From assembly GCA_001986395.2 (NCBI GenBank), contig MQVO02000009.1:186001-250000 (forward strand): a stretch of 64,000 bases of DNA, read 5' to 3'. Made by a program: the position numbers and the translations under genes. The DNA is from Irpex lacteus (taxonomy: Eukaryota; Basidiomycota; Agaricomycetes; Polyporales; Irpicaceae). The notes beneath the pieces are model-generated. The model did not search any database. It saw nothing but the letters and a program-made list of their open reading frames with translations, and had not been told where the DNA came from. Within the stretch, counting starts at the first letter, position 1, and each line of letters opens with the position of its first letter. Below are positions 11,459 through 23,486 of the stretch, piece after piece.

Positions 11459-13504
11459 TTAAGCACTCTCCGGATCGCAGGCTGCTATTTCGTAGTACGG
11501 AGGCCATGGGCCAAGATCTTCGCTGGCCTTCTCCTTTTCACCGTATCCCGCGGCCTTCTGGGCGTCCAAGAATTCAAGTTCTTCACGGAGGCGCACAGAA
11601 ACATCATGGTGGTCAACGGCGAAGTCGTTAGCATCCACGTTGAGCGGTGTCCACACACTCGGCTCAGTTCCGGTCGACTGGGAGCGTGCATCCCCAGAGG
11701 CGGAGAACACACTACCCCCCTCCTCATCTGAGTCTGAATCCGCGTGGAAACGTTTCGCTTGCATTTCGTACTCATCCTCCGAGTCATCTTCTGCCACGCG
11801 CTTTCCTTTACCCTTCGAGGAGGACGCGCGGGAGCCACTGGCAGTTTGGTTGGACTTAGCAGTCACGGTGGCAGAGTTGGAAGCCCGTGCAGGGTTGCTC
11901 CGCCTGTTGTTATGGCGCGAGCGCGAGGAGGAGGCCATAGCCTTCTTGGGGGCCTCTGAAGCAGTTTCGGTCCTTTTGTCCGCCAACCGTGCAGATCGAC
12001 GCTGTACCTGAAACAATTCAACCTGGTAAGTCTCGAATTCGCAAAGAATGGTCCAGTAAAACTCACGGTAGTGCGACTCGAAGCCGCGTCCACAGGCGCG
12101 ATTACGGTCGCATCATCTTCGGCGACGGTGTTGGTTGACGGAGCATCCGGTATGTATAGGGTCTTTGCGGGGCTAATGCAAGTGAGTTGCTGGTTCTGCA
12201 GAGTGGTAGGGTTAGTCATGATCAGTTGTACAGAAGACAGTAAAAGGGATCGCACCGGAATCGCTTCAGGCTGTTTGGCCTTGCCAGTGCTGGCCGGAGT
12301 CTTTTCAGGGTCATAGGCACTAGCGAGATCGGACGTCATTCCTGCGGCCTCAGCATCGCTCTGCCCAGCCTCATTTGAGCGAGCCTCGCTTGCTGCGAGC
12401 TGTAGTACGCGTCAGTTTCACTACGCGCCGGCTGTTCATGGATTACGACCTACCTGAGCCTTTGCGAAGGTTCCCCGCTTTGGCGTGGTTGTAAGATTGT
12501 TCAAGTTTACCGTTGTCTGCAAGGTAAAAACTAATCAATACACGAGGAATAGCACCTATGACGGTATCAAATACCTTCGACGATGAACCCGGCGCTGGCG
12601 TAGTTTTACCAGCTTCTTCTTGCGTCACCTTCTGCTTCTATTCAAACGAAAATGTATTCAGATTTCACGACTTAGAACGAGTAGTCCTATCGCATCTACT
12701 TACCTGAGTGCCTGAGGTGGATGGCCCGGGAACTGCCGTCGAGGCCACTCCAGAGGTCGTCGTTTGAATGCGTCTACGGCGGGGTAGGTCGCGGGTGCGT
12801 CTGGCGTTTGCTCTTGTCTCTGCAGGTGCCACTGTAGCCGCTGCTGTTGCAGTAGTAGGTGTAGGTTGTGCGACAGCCGCTACAGCTTGCGGTTGGCCAA
12901 CCGGCGGAACGGCTATGGCTACAGTGGCCGCGGCCGCCTGTGCTGGAACTACGGCTGTAGTCGGCAGGGCTACTGTGGCCTGTCCTTGCTGTGGCGCTGC
13001 CTGCGGTCCCTGCAGTCTATTGTCAGTAGCCATAAACCGTATCAACACAGTGATATTACCTGAGGCGCTACATTCGCTTGCGCTGCTGCTGGGGTGATGG
13101 GGGCCACTGGGGCCGGCACTTGTGCTGCTGCTGCTTGCTGCACCTGTATTTGGGTGTCACTATCCTCAATAAAACCGCATCAACTCGGTGGTATCACTTA
13201 CTTGAGGATGTTGAACATTTGGCTGCGCTGGCCCTGTGGCCCCCGCGGCCTGTGTCGTTGTCGTCGGTGCTGCTTGGCCTGTCACATGACCGATTCCTGT
13301 AGCCCCTGCTTGCGGCTGTTCATCCTATTGCTAGAAGTTAATAAAGCTACAACGTATGAGAAAGCAATCCTCCCTTACAGTAGGGGTCGTAGCAACCACA
13401 GGTACTTCTGGCTCTTCCCACTGACTACGATTGTTTCTTTTGCCGTGATCAAAATTCCGATGCTGTTTGGCTTGCCAGTTCTCGCCATATATACCTCTAC
13501 GCAT
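11459..13504 (-). CDS. Low-complexity Ala/Pro/Gln/Ser-rich protein of unknown function
   Basis: I do not recognise a family. Several short exons can be joined on the minus strand. A likely start ATG lies at 13504, just after a possible 5' UTR intron acceptor, giving MRRGIYGENWQAKQHRN. Exons then encode long Ala-, Pro-, Gln-, Thr- and Val-rich stretches (PPVGQPQAVAAVAQPTPTT near 12900) with the basic patch RRTRDLPRRRRIQ. The last exon contains VQRRSARLADKRTE, a Ser/Lys-rich region with RASSSKGKGKRVAEDDSEDE (a candidate nuclear localisation signal), and ends EIAACDPESA. Composition suggests a disordered, possibly nuclear protein. The exon joins in the low-complexity part (12600-13400) are uncertain, and the start is the weakest point. 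Confidence 0.5.
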
Positions 13505-15740
13505 CTGCAACCAGGGTCAATACCTCGAACTCTGGTGACACCACATCGCGACAAGACTTACTGCTTTACAACGTCTCGAAGATTGCAGGAGGATAGGTGT
13601 TTCACGAATAGGTGACCGCGTTTACGCGACTACAAACAAGTAGTATTCGGAGACGGCGCAAGTTAGAGAGTAAAGGATGGCCAAGGCCAGAGAATTGTGC
13701 GAGGGGCCAGACACCTGAGGGGTTGAGTGGCAGAGGAGAGAGGTCGGCCACAACACGTCGTGGTGGTTGAAGTTGTGAAGACACGAGGTCGACGACAAGA
13801 CGGGTTGAAGTTGGGAGATCGGTTTGGTTACGAGCGGAGCTGAGACTGCCGGGTGATGGCAATAACCACAATTCCGGCAACGCTGAGTCCAATAAATTCA
13901 GGTAAATTATGGGAATAAATCACAGGTACATAAAGTCCTGAATCTATCGCCCTGCCAAATTTCATAGAGAATCGACGGGGTTGGGAGGAGGGAGGGAGGA
14001 AATTGTGAGTGTCGTGTTTCGGGGTCCACGCTGATGGCATCCATGCGCGGCCAATCAGAGACGGAGAAAACCCGAATATCGTAGACTCTGACGGCAAGAG
14101 CCTGCTCCGAGCAGCCTCTCGCGCGCATATTTCAATACGCTACTCCTTTACTGCGACTACCATCCAGTCTACACGTTACAAGCACTGTCGTATAACGGTA
14201 AGCTATGATACTCGGGATATTCAGGACAATGCCACTCACCACGTGCAAGTCTTCATAAGCGCTAATTTCCTTCAAAAGCCCAGCAACGCGCGGCCGCGAC
14301 AGGTTGTTTCCTACGACGTGGCATGGGATGGAGGCGGTGGCAGCGATGGCGGGCGATCTGTGCATTAAGGGGAGATTAGAGCACCTCGTGAGCTGCAGGG
14401 CATATGCAGACTATCACAGACGTACTCACCGTTCATAGTTGGACTATCTCCAGACACTTTGGTGACGGGGCGGTCGTTTTCTCGACGTTTTCCATCGAGG
14501 ACGACGACTCCAACCACACTTACCAAGGTCGGCGTCGGGAACCAACGTGGACCAACAAACTCATTCGGGAAATTGAATCAACAATCATGTGCCTGCTCTA
14601 GAGCCGAGAAGCGAGCAGAGCACGGCTGTTCGTTTTTCGGTCGCAGCGTTTCAAGCGCAGGTCAATCGGGCGAAGCGGTCTTCTGTCGCTGCGCTCTGTA
14701 TCCCCAGCACACTCCCTATTCTCGACCATTTGGACGGAACATCCGCAATTTTTATGTGTGAATTTTCCGCGAATTTTTCCAGTATCCAGTTGGCCAAAAC
14801 TGCGATTGAAGCACACATCGTTCTATTATCTCCTCCTGAAATAAAATGTTTGCCGCCGAGTCCTGGCCACTCGATTGGGTGCTATTACACCCGTTCTCTC
14901 TCTCCGACCGGGAAAAGGGACATCAGACATGTCTAGCGAGTTCCCCCACCGTTCTTGACGACGACCTCCTCGCTCTCAACGTCCCGCGCCGTCTTATGGC
15001 TAGTCATGTCACCGTGCTCGCTGCCCCACTTGCCGTCCTTTGCTGCTTCTAAATCATCTCATGCTACCTTGAATATGACTCGTATCTCACGCTCTCAACT
15101 TGTTGCGCCATACTCATCGCGGTCGTAGTTGCTCAGACCGCATAACTCCCCGTGCGTCGTCAACGTTCAACGTTCAACGTTCAATGCTCGATTACTGTCT
15201 CAACATGAGCAAGTTATAGTACTACACGAGTTCTCATACCTGCGTTGCTGAGCTTCTGGCCCCTTCCACTTTCACCCAGTCCTCTGATGCCATGTTGTAT
15301 GCCCGGGCCTCCTCTTCGTACACTCAATCATCTGCTACTCAAACTATCTTCTCCTTGCTGCAACTCCTCAGTCACTTTCTCTCCCATGTAATTCCTGTTA
15401 TGCCACTCAATATCATTCCATAATCCCCATCACCCCAAAATATGACCTTCTACCACACCACGTTCGTACTAGGATAGACTAAAGAGTGCTCCTGTGCCGA
15501 TATTCCTTTGATCAGTCCTCGCGGTCTTCGTGGCTGCATTTGGGTACAGCTTGCCCCAACAATGCTCTAGAGCTAACTTCCGCCTTCCCTTCCTTGTAGC
15601 TTACTCGAAGAATCATCTACGTATTGGCCCATATTCAAATGACGAAACTCGCCACGAATACGCTCATTTTTCGTTATATGCTTCGCTTCTGAGCGGATCG
15701 ATAGGCCACACGACTGCGTAATGCCCGCGCAAGAGGAAAA
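13505..15740. other. Intergenic region without a recognised gene
   Basis: Short open frames occur on both strands (for example 13828-14097 minus, 14009-14368 plus, 14589-14936 plus). None shows a known domain, a signal peptide or a run of plausible exons. A small unannotated gene cannot be excluded. The triplicated heptamer at 15161-15181 is listed separately. Confidence 0.4.
15161..15181. repeat. Three tandem copies of CAACGTT
   Basis: Three perfect direct copies of the heptamer CAACGTT at 15161, 15168 and 15175, followed by an imperfect fourth. Each contains the palindrome AACGTT. A microsatellite-like slippage product is the simplest reading; a repeated binding site is possible. No gene is placed within 500 bases. 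Confidence 0.8.
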
Positions 15741-16063
15741 ACACCATGCTAGCCGAAAGCAAATGAACACCAAGGCTTGCCAAGGTGAGAGAGTCTGTTT
15801 GACAACTCAACGGATGAAGTGGATCTGATACTTCCGCAGTGTTCTATAGGTCATGCATAACGGCGTTATGAGAGCCCTTCAATCACGGAGAGATTGTGAG
15901 CTTTATTGACGGCCAGGGCGCCTGCATTAGTGCTTCAGAAGCTTATACATGGTATGTATCTGAGTTTATTACTATTGCGCGAGTACACTGAACGCCACCC
16001 AAGGGTACAAATAGATGCGATCTGGTCAATGAACCATAGCCTCGGTCGATACACTCCATTGCT

Positions 16064-17486
16064 ATGAACGACACACACCCCGCCGCGTCGATTACTGGGT
16101 CCGGACGACTTCCTCTCCCGACTACCACATATATTATCCTCCCCACCATCCTGCTATCGTTTGTCGTCTCACTACGCCCGGGGCTACCTATACGTGTTGC
16201 AACTGTCATCCTGCACACTTTGTGGACGCTCGATGGCACAAAATATTCAGGTGGTGGCGGCTACGAGGACTATCTCAAGGGATCTTTCCTTGGCGCAACG
16301 TCTCTCATGGCGGTCTGTGTCCTTATCCTGACTGATCCCATGATCGAATGGAGACACAGCTCCCGCTCCAACATCCAGCCTATAAAACTGCCACTGTGGC
16401 AGCGCATGTACTGGGTGCTCTGCGCGTCGCTTAATAATCGTGGGCTGAGATGGTCGTTTGAGGTGAGCGTCGATCCTCGTATTCTGCGAACCTTTCAAGG
16501 AAATTAATACGTCAAGCCACTAAGGTCCCATACATCCCTCCCCTACCGAACCTCGAACACTGGCCCTTCCTGATGCGCAGGACACGGCAGCTCCTATGGA
16601 ACCTACTCCTCGTTGACATCGCTCAGACATACGAGCGACTGAACCCGATTTTCGCGCCAGAGAACACAGCGAGCATGTGGTCACAAGGGCTCATCCTTGG
16701 ATACCTCAATCTAATAGCCCGCCTAGTCGTTGCCTGGGGGATGTTCAATATCCCGTATTGCTGGTTGAGTTTGGCTTGTGTAGCTACAAGAATACACGAG
16801 CCCAGGGACTGGCCCGATACCTTCGGCAACTGGAGTGATGCCTATACAATACGGAGGTTCTGGTCGTAAGTTTTAAAGCTGACTATCAGTCGTGCTACAT
16901 TTGCTCACGTACTGCATTGCTAGACGGTGTTGGCATCAGAGGTTACGACGTGTGAGTGACAATCCAATCATCTATCGTCTCATACTCACGAAGGGTTTTT
17001 TCATTACCTGTACTCACTCAATGACACTCATAGTATACTGCAGCAGCCGGAAAATCAGCTGCACGTTTCTTCGGTTGCAAATCTGGCACTTGGCTCTCCG
17101 CCCGTGTCCAACTCATCTTCGGCTTCGGGGCATCCGCCCTTGCACACTTTCCAGGCGACCTGTTGGTCGACCCATCCTGCGCGGGAGCCTCCGCGCCGTT
17201 CTTTCTCTGGCAAATCGTCGCGATCACGTTCGAAGACTTTGTCATCGATGTCGGGCGACATTGCGGTTTGAAGGAGGGAATGTTGGCGCACATTGTAGGA
17301 TGGACGTGGACATTTGGGTGGTTTGTAGTCATGACTAGTAAGTTCGTGGAATGGACGTTCTTGGCAGGTGCGGGGATGCACGAGACCATGCGCTTTTCAG
17401 TGATACGTCCACTGCTGGATATCATGGGGGACGTGACTGGAGTCAATGTTGAAGGATATATTGCATCTGTTGCCAGCACGATGTAG
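16064..17486 (+). CDS. Wax-synthase-domain (MBOAT-like) acyltransferase, copy 1
   Basis: Polytopic membrane protein of the fungal wax-synthase/MBOAT_2 type, predicted to transfer an acyl or acetyl group to a small alcohol, often a terpenoid; the substrate is unknown. Exon 1 starts MNDTHPAASITGSGRLP and holds hydrophobic helices, the motif KYSGGGGYEDYLKGSFLG and a TDPMIEWRH loop. Exon 2 begins VPYIPPLPNLEHWPF and carries RRTRQLLWNLLLVDIAQTYE and the family hallmark DTFGNWSDAYTIRRFW. A tiny exon encodes CWHQRLRR. The last exon has the probable catalytic His in SALAHFPGDL, then SFFLW-like helices ending ASVASTM. Introns follow the SFE codon (near 16462), the FWS codon (near 16865) and the LRR codon (near 16951). 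It is intact and closely similar to the two copies at 18 kb and 42 kb. Confidence 0.85.
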
Positions 17487-17976
17487 CCCATATACATGGT
17501 TATTTTACATTATATGCAGTGCTCCTTACGCCACACATGCAAATTGCCACGCAATACTCGCAATACTCTTCTAGCCGAAAGCCAACATCAAGGTGCGAGT
17601 CTAGTTGACAACTCACAAGTGAAGTGGATCTGATTGCATCGTCACATTATATAGGTCATGCATAGCCGCGTTATGGAATCTCTGCGAGTCTATGAGCTTC
17701 GTTGACGGATGCACGGTATGTGACGGTGAAACCTGAGGCCTGACGCATAGATAAGCCTTGCGAACTCACTAAAGGCGACAGCTTGACTGGTTAGGCCTTC
17801 TGAAACTCCGACTACAGAACCTAGAAGACTAAGCTGAAGGATTTGAAACCGTGGAGTAATTGCAGGAGGAGGTTTATCTGTATGACCGGGAGTCCCGGAA
17901 GCAGAAGAAGCCAGCTTTAAAGTGAAGAGTAAGTAGAAAGTCTTAGACGTGCCTATCCCCGGTACATTTCACTGCT

Positions 17977-19405
17977 ATGATGAACGACACGCACTCTGCC
18001 GTATCGCTTACTGGGTCTGGACGACTTCCTTTCCCGACTACCACATATATCATCCTTCCCACTATCCTACTATCGTTTGTCGTTGCACTACGTTCGGGGC
18101 TACCTATACGTATTGCGATTGTCATCCTGCACGTTTGGTGGATGCTTAATGGCACAAAATACTCAGGAGGCGGCGGTTACAATGACTGGCTCAAGGGATC
18201 CTTTCCTTGGCGCAATGTCTTCTATGGCGGTCTATGCTCTTATGCTCACTGATCCTATAATGGAATGGAGACACAGCTCCTACCCAGACACTCAGCCTAT
18301 AGAACTGCCATTTTGGCAGCGTATGTACTGGGTGCTCTGCGCGGTATTGAACAACCGCGGATTAAAGCGGTCGTTTGAGGTGAGCGATGGCAAATTCTTG
18401 CCCTCCGCATTTTTCAATAAACTGATATGTTAATCATCGAGGTACCATACATTCCTCCCATGCCGAGCTTCGAATACTGGCCGTTCTTGATTCGCAGGAC
18501 GCGGCAACTCCTATGGAACCTACTCCTCGTTGATATTGCACAGACATACGAGAGACTGAACCCAATTTTCGCGCCAGAGAACATAGCCAGCATGTGGTCA
18601 CAAGGGCTCGTCCTAGGATACCTCAATCTGCTGGCCCGCCTACTCGTTTTCTGGGGGATGTTTAATATCCCGTATTACTGGTTGAGCTTAGCTTGTGTAG
18701 CTACAGGTATACACAAGCCCGGGGACTGGCCCGATACCTTCGGCAACTGGAGCGATGCTTATACAATACGGAGGTTTTGGTCGTAAGTAGTATGATTGAC
18801 CCTCAGTCGCGTCGAAATCTAGCTTACATACTCCTTCTGTAGACGGTACTGGCATCAAAGGATATTACGGCGTGTGAGCAGCTATTCGATCACCTATATC
18901 TTCCCATACTGACAAAGTAACCTCCGTTATCCACACTCACTCATAGTTTATCGCAACAGCCGGGAAATCAGCTGCGCGTTTATCACACTGCAAACCTGGC
19001 ACCTGGCTCTCCGCCTGTGTGCAACTCATCGTTGGCTTCGGACTATCCGCCCTTGTCCACTTTCCAGGAGACCTGATGGTCAATCCATCCTGTGCAGGGG
19101 CCTCTGCGCCGTTCTTCCTCTGGCAAATCGTCGCGATCACGTTCGAAGACTTCGTCATCGACGTTGGACGGCGCTACGGTTTGAAGGAGAGAACGTGGAC
19201 CGTGACGCACATTGTAGGATGGATATGGACGTTTGGGTGGTTCGTGGTCATGACTGGAAAGTTCGTGGAGTGGACGTTCTTGATAGGTGCGGGGATGCAT
19301 GAGGCCACGCGCTTTTCAGCGATACGTCCATTACTGGATTATATGGAGAACGTGGCTAGAGTCAATGTTGAAGGATATATTGCATCTGTTGCCAGCTCGA
19401 TGTAG
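17977..19405 (+). pseudogene. Wax-synthase-domain acyltransferase, copy 2, with a frameshift
   Basis: Tandem duplicate of the preceding gene with the same four-exon plan and highly similar protein sequence. The start ATG at 17977 (or the next codon) gives MMNDTHSAVSLTGSGRLPF. At 18200-18201 there is one extra C compared with copy 1 (ggatcc-tttcc against ggatc-tttcc). From there the first reading frame runs into a TGA at about 18250. The conserved sequence continues in another frame as MEWRHSSYPDTQPIELPF. Exons 2-4 are undamaged: DTFGNWSDAYTIRRFW, the His motif SALVHFPGDL and the end ASVASSM are all present. No intron can plausibly absorb the shift, because it sits within a conserved block. 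Either a recent pseudogene or a one-base sequencing/assembly error. Confidence 0.7.
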
Positions 19406-20504
19406 CCCTCCATCCTGGGTTATCTTACATTATGTTGTGCTCCTTGCAGCCAAAGTACCACGAGACTACCAGTACAACGCATGCAGACTGTCATCCATAG
19501 GGGTTGTTGGTAGGCGAGGCGAATCATTACGTCGAGTCCGAAACATGAATCAGCATGCATCGATTCAGAGTACATTGGTGCACAGACAGCAACTACTTCC
19601 GAACGTAATCGACGCCGAGGCCATATATACGCGGCTATCTCTACGCCTTGTAAAGAGTTGGAGATAGCAAGCGATAGAATAAGAGAGACGGGGTTGACCG
19701 AATTCATCGAACAGCGAACGAAAGATAGATTGGAACAAATAATTGATGATTGAAACACGAGGAACATGGAACGAACCACAGACGACAGGAGATGAGCAGA
19801 GAATCGAAGAACGAGAGGTTGGTGAAGGATGATTGCAAGGATAAAGATAAAGATATAAATTTAAACACTGAAACCGGGACAGCGAGAAAGTCCACAAAGG
19901 GCGTTGTGCCTGTTAGGGCCGTATCGAAGGAGGGGGAGCATAGATAAAGCTGACAATGAGATGTTGCTACCACCGCAAATCTACGGGAGAGCATGGTGAC
20001 CACGGTGGTGAGCGATAAGGATAGGTTGAGGACGAAATCTCGAGTGTTAAGGGAATGTTTGGGGTAGTAGAGGTATGAATGGCGAGGTATGAGCTGTAAA
20101 GCAGAGAGGACGTCCTCGAACGGCGGATAAAGGGATATGAGTGGTCGAGCACGAAAGCGAAGACATGAAGTGCAAAGGGAAAGGCCGAGGCAGAAGCAGG
20201 AGCAGGGAAAACAACACGCATTAGATGTACATATGTGTAACAAACGCCACTCTCGGGTGGGCGGGCATCCCCTCCAGGAGGGCGTATTGTACAAACAAGG
20301 CCCGAGATATATTATAAGGATGTCGACTAATATTCGCAAGATGTTTGGCGGACCAGATGACGAGTGAGATGGCGATTGCAGGGAGCGACTATTGCTTGAG
20401 ACTTGCGTGCGAGACCGAGACATTGTAACGAGCGACGTTCAAATTTTGCGGAGGGGGGAAGGGAATGGCGGAAAGCAGAGGGATCCGGGAAGTACCGAGA
20501 TGGA
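19406..20504. other. Intergenic region, largely 3' UTR of the homeobox gene
   Basis: The plus strand is purine-rich from about 19690 to 20500, which makes a 239-codon minus-strand open frame rich in Ser, Leu, Phe and Cys. It has no domain and lies directly downstream of the homeobox stop codon, so it is more likely untranslated. Nothing else is recognised. Confidence 0.45.
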
Positions 20505-23486
20505 CTAAGGCGCGAGATAGTCGCCCATGTTCATGCTGTCCATGGAAGCTGGTACACACACCGAGCCGATTTCTACGGCACCGTTGTGATACAGTGAGGG
20601 ATCCTGGTACATCTGGTACCCGTATTCCATGGAAGGGGGTGAATATGCCGGCTGCATGTGGGATTGGGGCATCTCGTACGTATCAGTCTGTTGAGAGTAC
20701 TGATGCGAGCTGTACTGGTCAGGTTTTGCGGACAGCTGGTCATATTGAGTGTGTACATGGTGAGCGCTGAGATGGTGATCGGATGTATTTGAGATCGAAG
20801 TGTTATACTCCGTGGGATAGGAAAGCTCAGAGTTGTTCAAGTTCTAAAGAAAGCCACCCGTTAATCTCGTTTCATCGTACAGAAGGAGGACACTTCGAGC
20901 ATACCTCTGCCGGATTAGCCTGGTGCAGCGCATACATGAGCTCGCTTGTGGATGACCGCTGAGGCATGGGCGGTGACACCGAGTGGGTATGCTCGTTAAT
21001 ACCCTTAGCACCCGCAACGCTCTGGCTTCGCGCAGAGATCGTTGATGATGGAGAATACGACCCATTGTCAGCGACATAGGGCTCAGTCTGCGGAGGCGTC
21101 TGTGTATATGGCGACTGGTCGTTCGGCGCATACTGATCGTGTTGCAAGCTTGGATCGTACACATCTTGGGGAGCATACGCGTCAGAGTACTCTTGGTGCT
21201 CGTGTAACGATCCAGACCCAGAGCTTCCCCGGCGCGTTGCGTCAGGATGTGACTGATCTGGGGCAACTCCGTCGGCCATGGGCTGGGGCGTATTGCCAGA
21301 ATTAACATCCATCTCTCCAAACAATTGCGGGAGGTAACCAGATGCACTAAAAAGCGGATATTAGTTTTGGTTCTTAATAAAGGGTAGGAACTTGGAAACA
21401 ATAAAACCACCGCAACTGGTGGGTCGACCAGCAAACAAAAGACCCTACTTCCCTCAAGCCTGCAGACGAATAAAGCCACAACGAAAGACGCAACCACTTA
21501 CATGCTTCCCCTCCTCTGATCGTCGAATCCATCTGGCGCGCTGATACTCAACTTCCTCCTGTCTATATCGCTATAATGCGCGCTAGTCCAGCTGCTCTCG
21601 GTACTTGCCACACTCGCGAACGAGCCAAACCTGCTCGTGGGATCATACGTCGATGACACCGCACTAGCATCGTCCTCCTCTTCCAGAACAACGCTCCCGC
21701 GGCTCATCAGACCGAGTCCGTTATCATTAGCCACCGGACTGGTGGACGAAGACGAGCCATTAGACGACGGTCCCGACGCGGGTAAGCCGAACGAGAAGTG
21801 AGCATCTGGCAAGGGCCCTGGCACAGGTGCCGGGATGGGCCGTCCGTGAGGAGCGGGGGGATACCTTCTCGACAACGAGTGGTTGAGCATGGGGTTGCTG
21901 TAAGACTGCGAGATCGGCGGTGGAGCAGACGCCCCAGGTGAAGGTGGCGGCAAGGCATGCGTATGCGGCGAGATCGGAGTGTCGACGGCTGAGGGCGCGG
22001 ACTGTTGCGACTGGGACGGCGAACCCCATGGATCGGTGAAAGGCTGTCCGGCGAACGACCCGTTTGTCGCAGCAGAGGGCGGTGAGAGCTGATGTTGGGA
22101 CTGATGGAAGGAAGGCATGGAGGTGCGCTGTGTCAACATTGGACGAGACTGATTCTGACCGTGCGCCTGTGTGGGAGACAGGTAATACGATCGACCATTT
22201 GCTGCCTGTTGAGCAGTGAATGCAGCAAAGGCCCCATCTTCCGGTCCATCTTCGACAGAGGACAAGCCAGCAGATTGAGAGATGGAACGACGGGCGTTCA
22301 AGCCGTGAGGGTAAACGAAACCAGAGTGGCCATGACCACTCGCATTTGTGTACTGTGCAGCCTGACGAGCGTACGGATGGGTCGACAGTCTCTGCATGTT
22401 TGCGCTCATTGTATCCACGCTCTTCCTTCTCTCGTTTGGATTGAACCCCTTCGGCACCCTGCCAGACAGGTTGCTTGGCACGTGACGCAGCCCATGAGAC
22501 GACGACGAGGTATAGTTCAAGATTGGCAAAGATGGTCTCCTTTGCGCGAGTATCTCTGCCGCCGATGGATTCGAGCCACGAACCATGTGGGCGGCCGGAT
22601 AAGACGACCCCGGTGCACCTGGAGATGAGATGTCGTTGGCAGACGTGACTGCAGAGGAACCATCAGCCAGCGAGGCGCTGTCCAGCGCCGGGATCACTGG
22701 TACGGTTGGGAGTGACGTTCGCCGGACTGTTTCTGCAGACGACGAAGTCGACGGTATCTCCGGCGACGACGAATTGTGTACATCGGCCGCGGCATTCTCT
22801 GGGCTGCCGACCTTGGAGGCAGATGCTGTCGATGACTCGCCCTCTGACGTGGTTGTCCCGTCAGCCTTCGACGGCGACGACCCTGCAGCAGACGTAGAAG
22901 ACGAGCCAGAGCCTACAGTGCCTGTTCCAGATACACCGGCATCGAGTTTCTTTGCCTGGTTCTTCTCTTTCGCACGCCTATTCTGGAACCATACCTAAGA
23001 CACACACGAGGTAAAGTAAGCTCATGATTCGAAGGCCAGTTCGCTAAAAGGTCCTAAGATGAGCCGGATGTGAAAACTCACCTGAACACCCCTAGGTGTC
23101 ATTCCCAGCTCTTCTGCTAATTTCTTTCGCAGCAGAGCATTCGGTTTCGTATCGTGCTCGTACACGCCCTCCAGCACCTTGAGCTGTGGTCTGGTCGTGC
23201 GCTTGCGGTGCTTCACCTCGTTTGGCTGATATCTGCTTGAGACGCATGCTAAGATGTTGGCGGACGATTCTCTTTCAGGAAAAAGCACATACGGGTAAAA
23301 AGTCCGAATATCAACTGTCGCCGGGTCTACACCGGGCGGTATGAGAGATGGTACGCATGTCTGACCACCGTGGGGATGTGCAGGCTGTAAATGTGGCGGG
23401 AGATGAGGGTGGTGATGGGGATGGTGAAAGCCATCGAGAGAGGGGTGTGTTGAATGAGAGGACATAGATGGGTACCCAGTTGTCAT
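20505..23486 (-). CDS. Homeodomain transcription factor
   Basis: Nuclear DNA-binding regulator. The start ATG at 23486 gives MTTGYPSMSSHSTHPS and a His/Pro-rich N-terminus. A TALE-unlike, typical 60-residue homeodomain follows at about residues 90-150: KHRKRTTRPQLKVLEGVYE, then LRKKLAEELGMTPRGVQ, then VWFQNRRAKEKNQAKK. The DNA-recognition helix is split by a short intron (about 22996-23081) between GVQ and VWFQNRR. The rest, more than 600 residues, is disordered and rich in Ser, Pro, Gln, His and Tyr, as in fungal activators. It includes the repeated RRxS motifs (RRGS, ERRKS, ARRS) that could be kinase sites. Further introns lie near 21345-21500 and 20845-20905. The last exon ends SMNMGDYLAP with TAG at 20505. 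It resembles the Agaricomycete Hom-type developmental homeobox regulators rather than mating-type HD1/HD2 proteins, but I cannot assign the orthologue. Confidence 0.88.

Larger units (their letters stand above)
15749..19405 (+). repeat. Tandem segmental duplication of about 1.8 kb
   Basis: Two direct units run from about 15749 to 17486 and from about 17572 to 19405. Both begin ctagccgaaagc and share upstream blocks such as gaagtggatctgat and ataggtcatgcata before the acyltransferase gene. The duplication therefore carried the promoter as well as the coding region. The right unit has an extra stretch between 17720 and 17950 that has no match in the left one. Confidence 0.8.

Noticed and set aside
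19704..20423. 239-codon minus-strand open frame
   Set aside because: Rich in Ser, Leu, Phe and Cys because the plus strand is purine-rich; no domain, and it sits right after the homeobox stop codon, so a 3' UTR is more likely.
20844..21497. 217-codon minus-strand open frame
   Set aside because: Overlaps homeobox exons and an intron in another frame; composition is that of a shadow.
22092..22628. 178-codon plus-strand frame in the homeobox gene
   Set aside because: Antisense of the Ser/Pro/Gln-rich coding exon; Cys/Arg-rich shadow composition.
20505..23486. Homeobox gene as part of a mating-type A locus
   Set aside because: No second divergent HD gene and no mitochondrial intermediate peptidase gene next to it; the homeodomain is of the general WFQNRR type with a long disordered tail.
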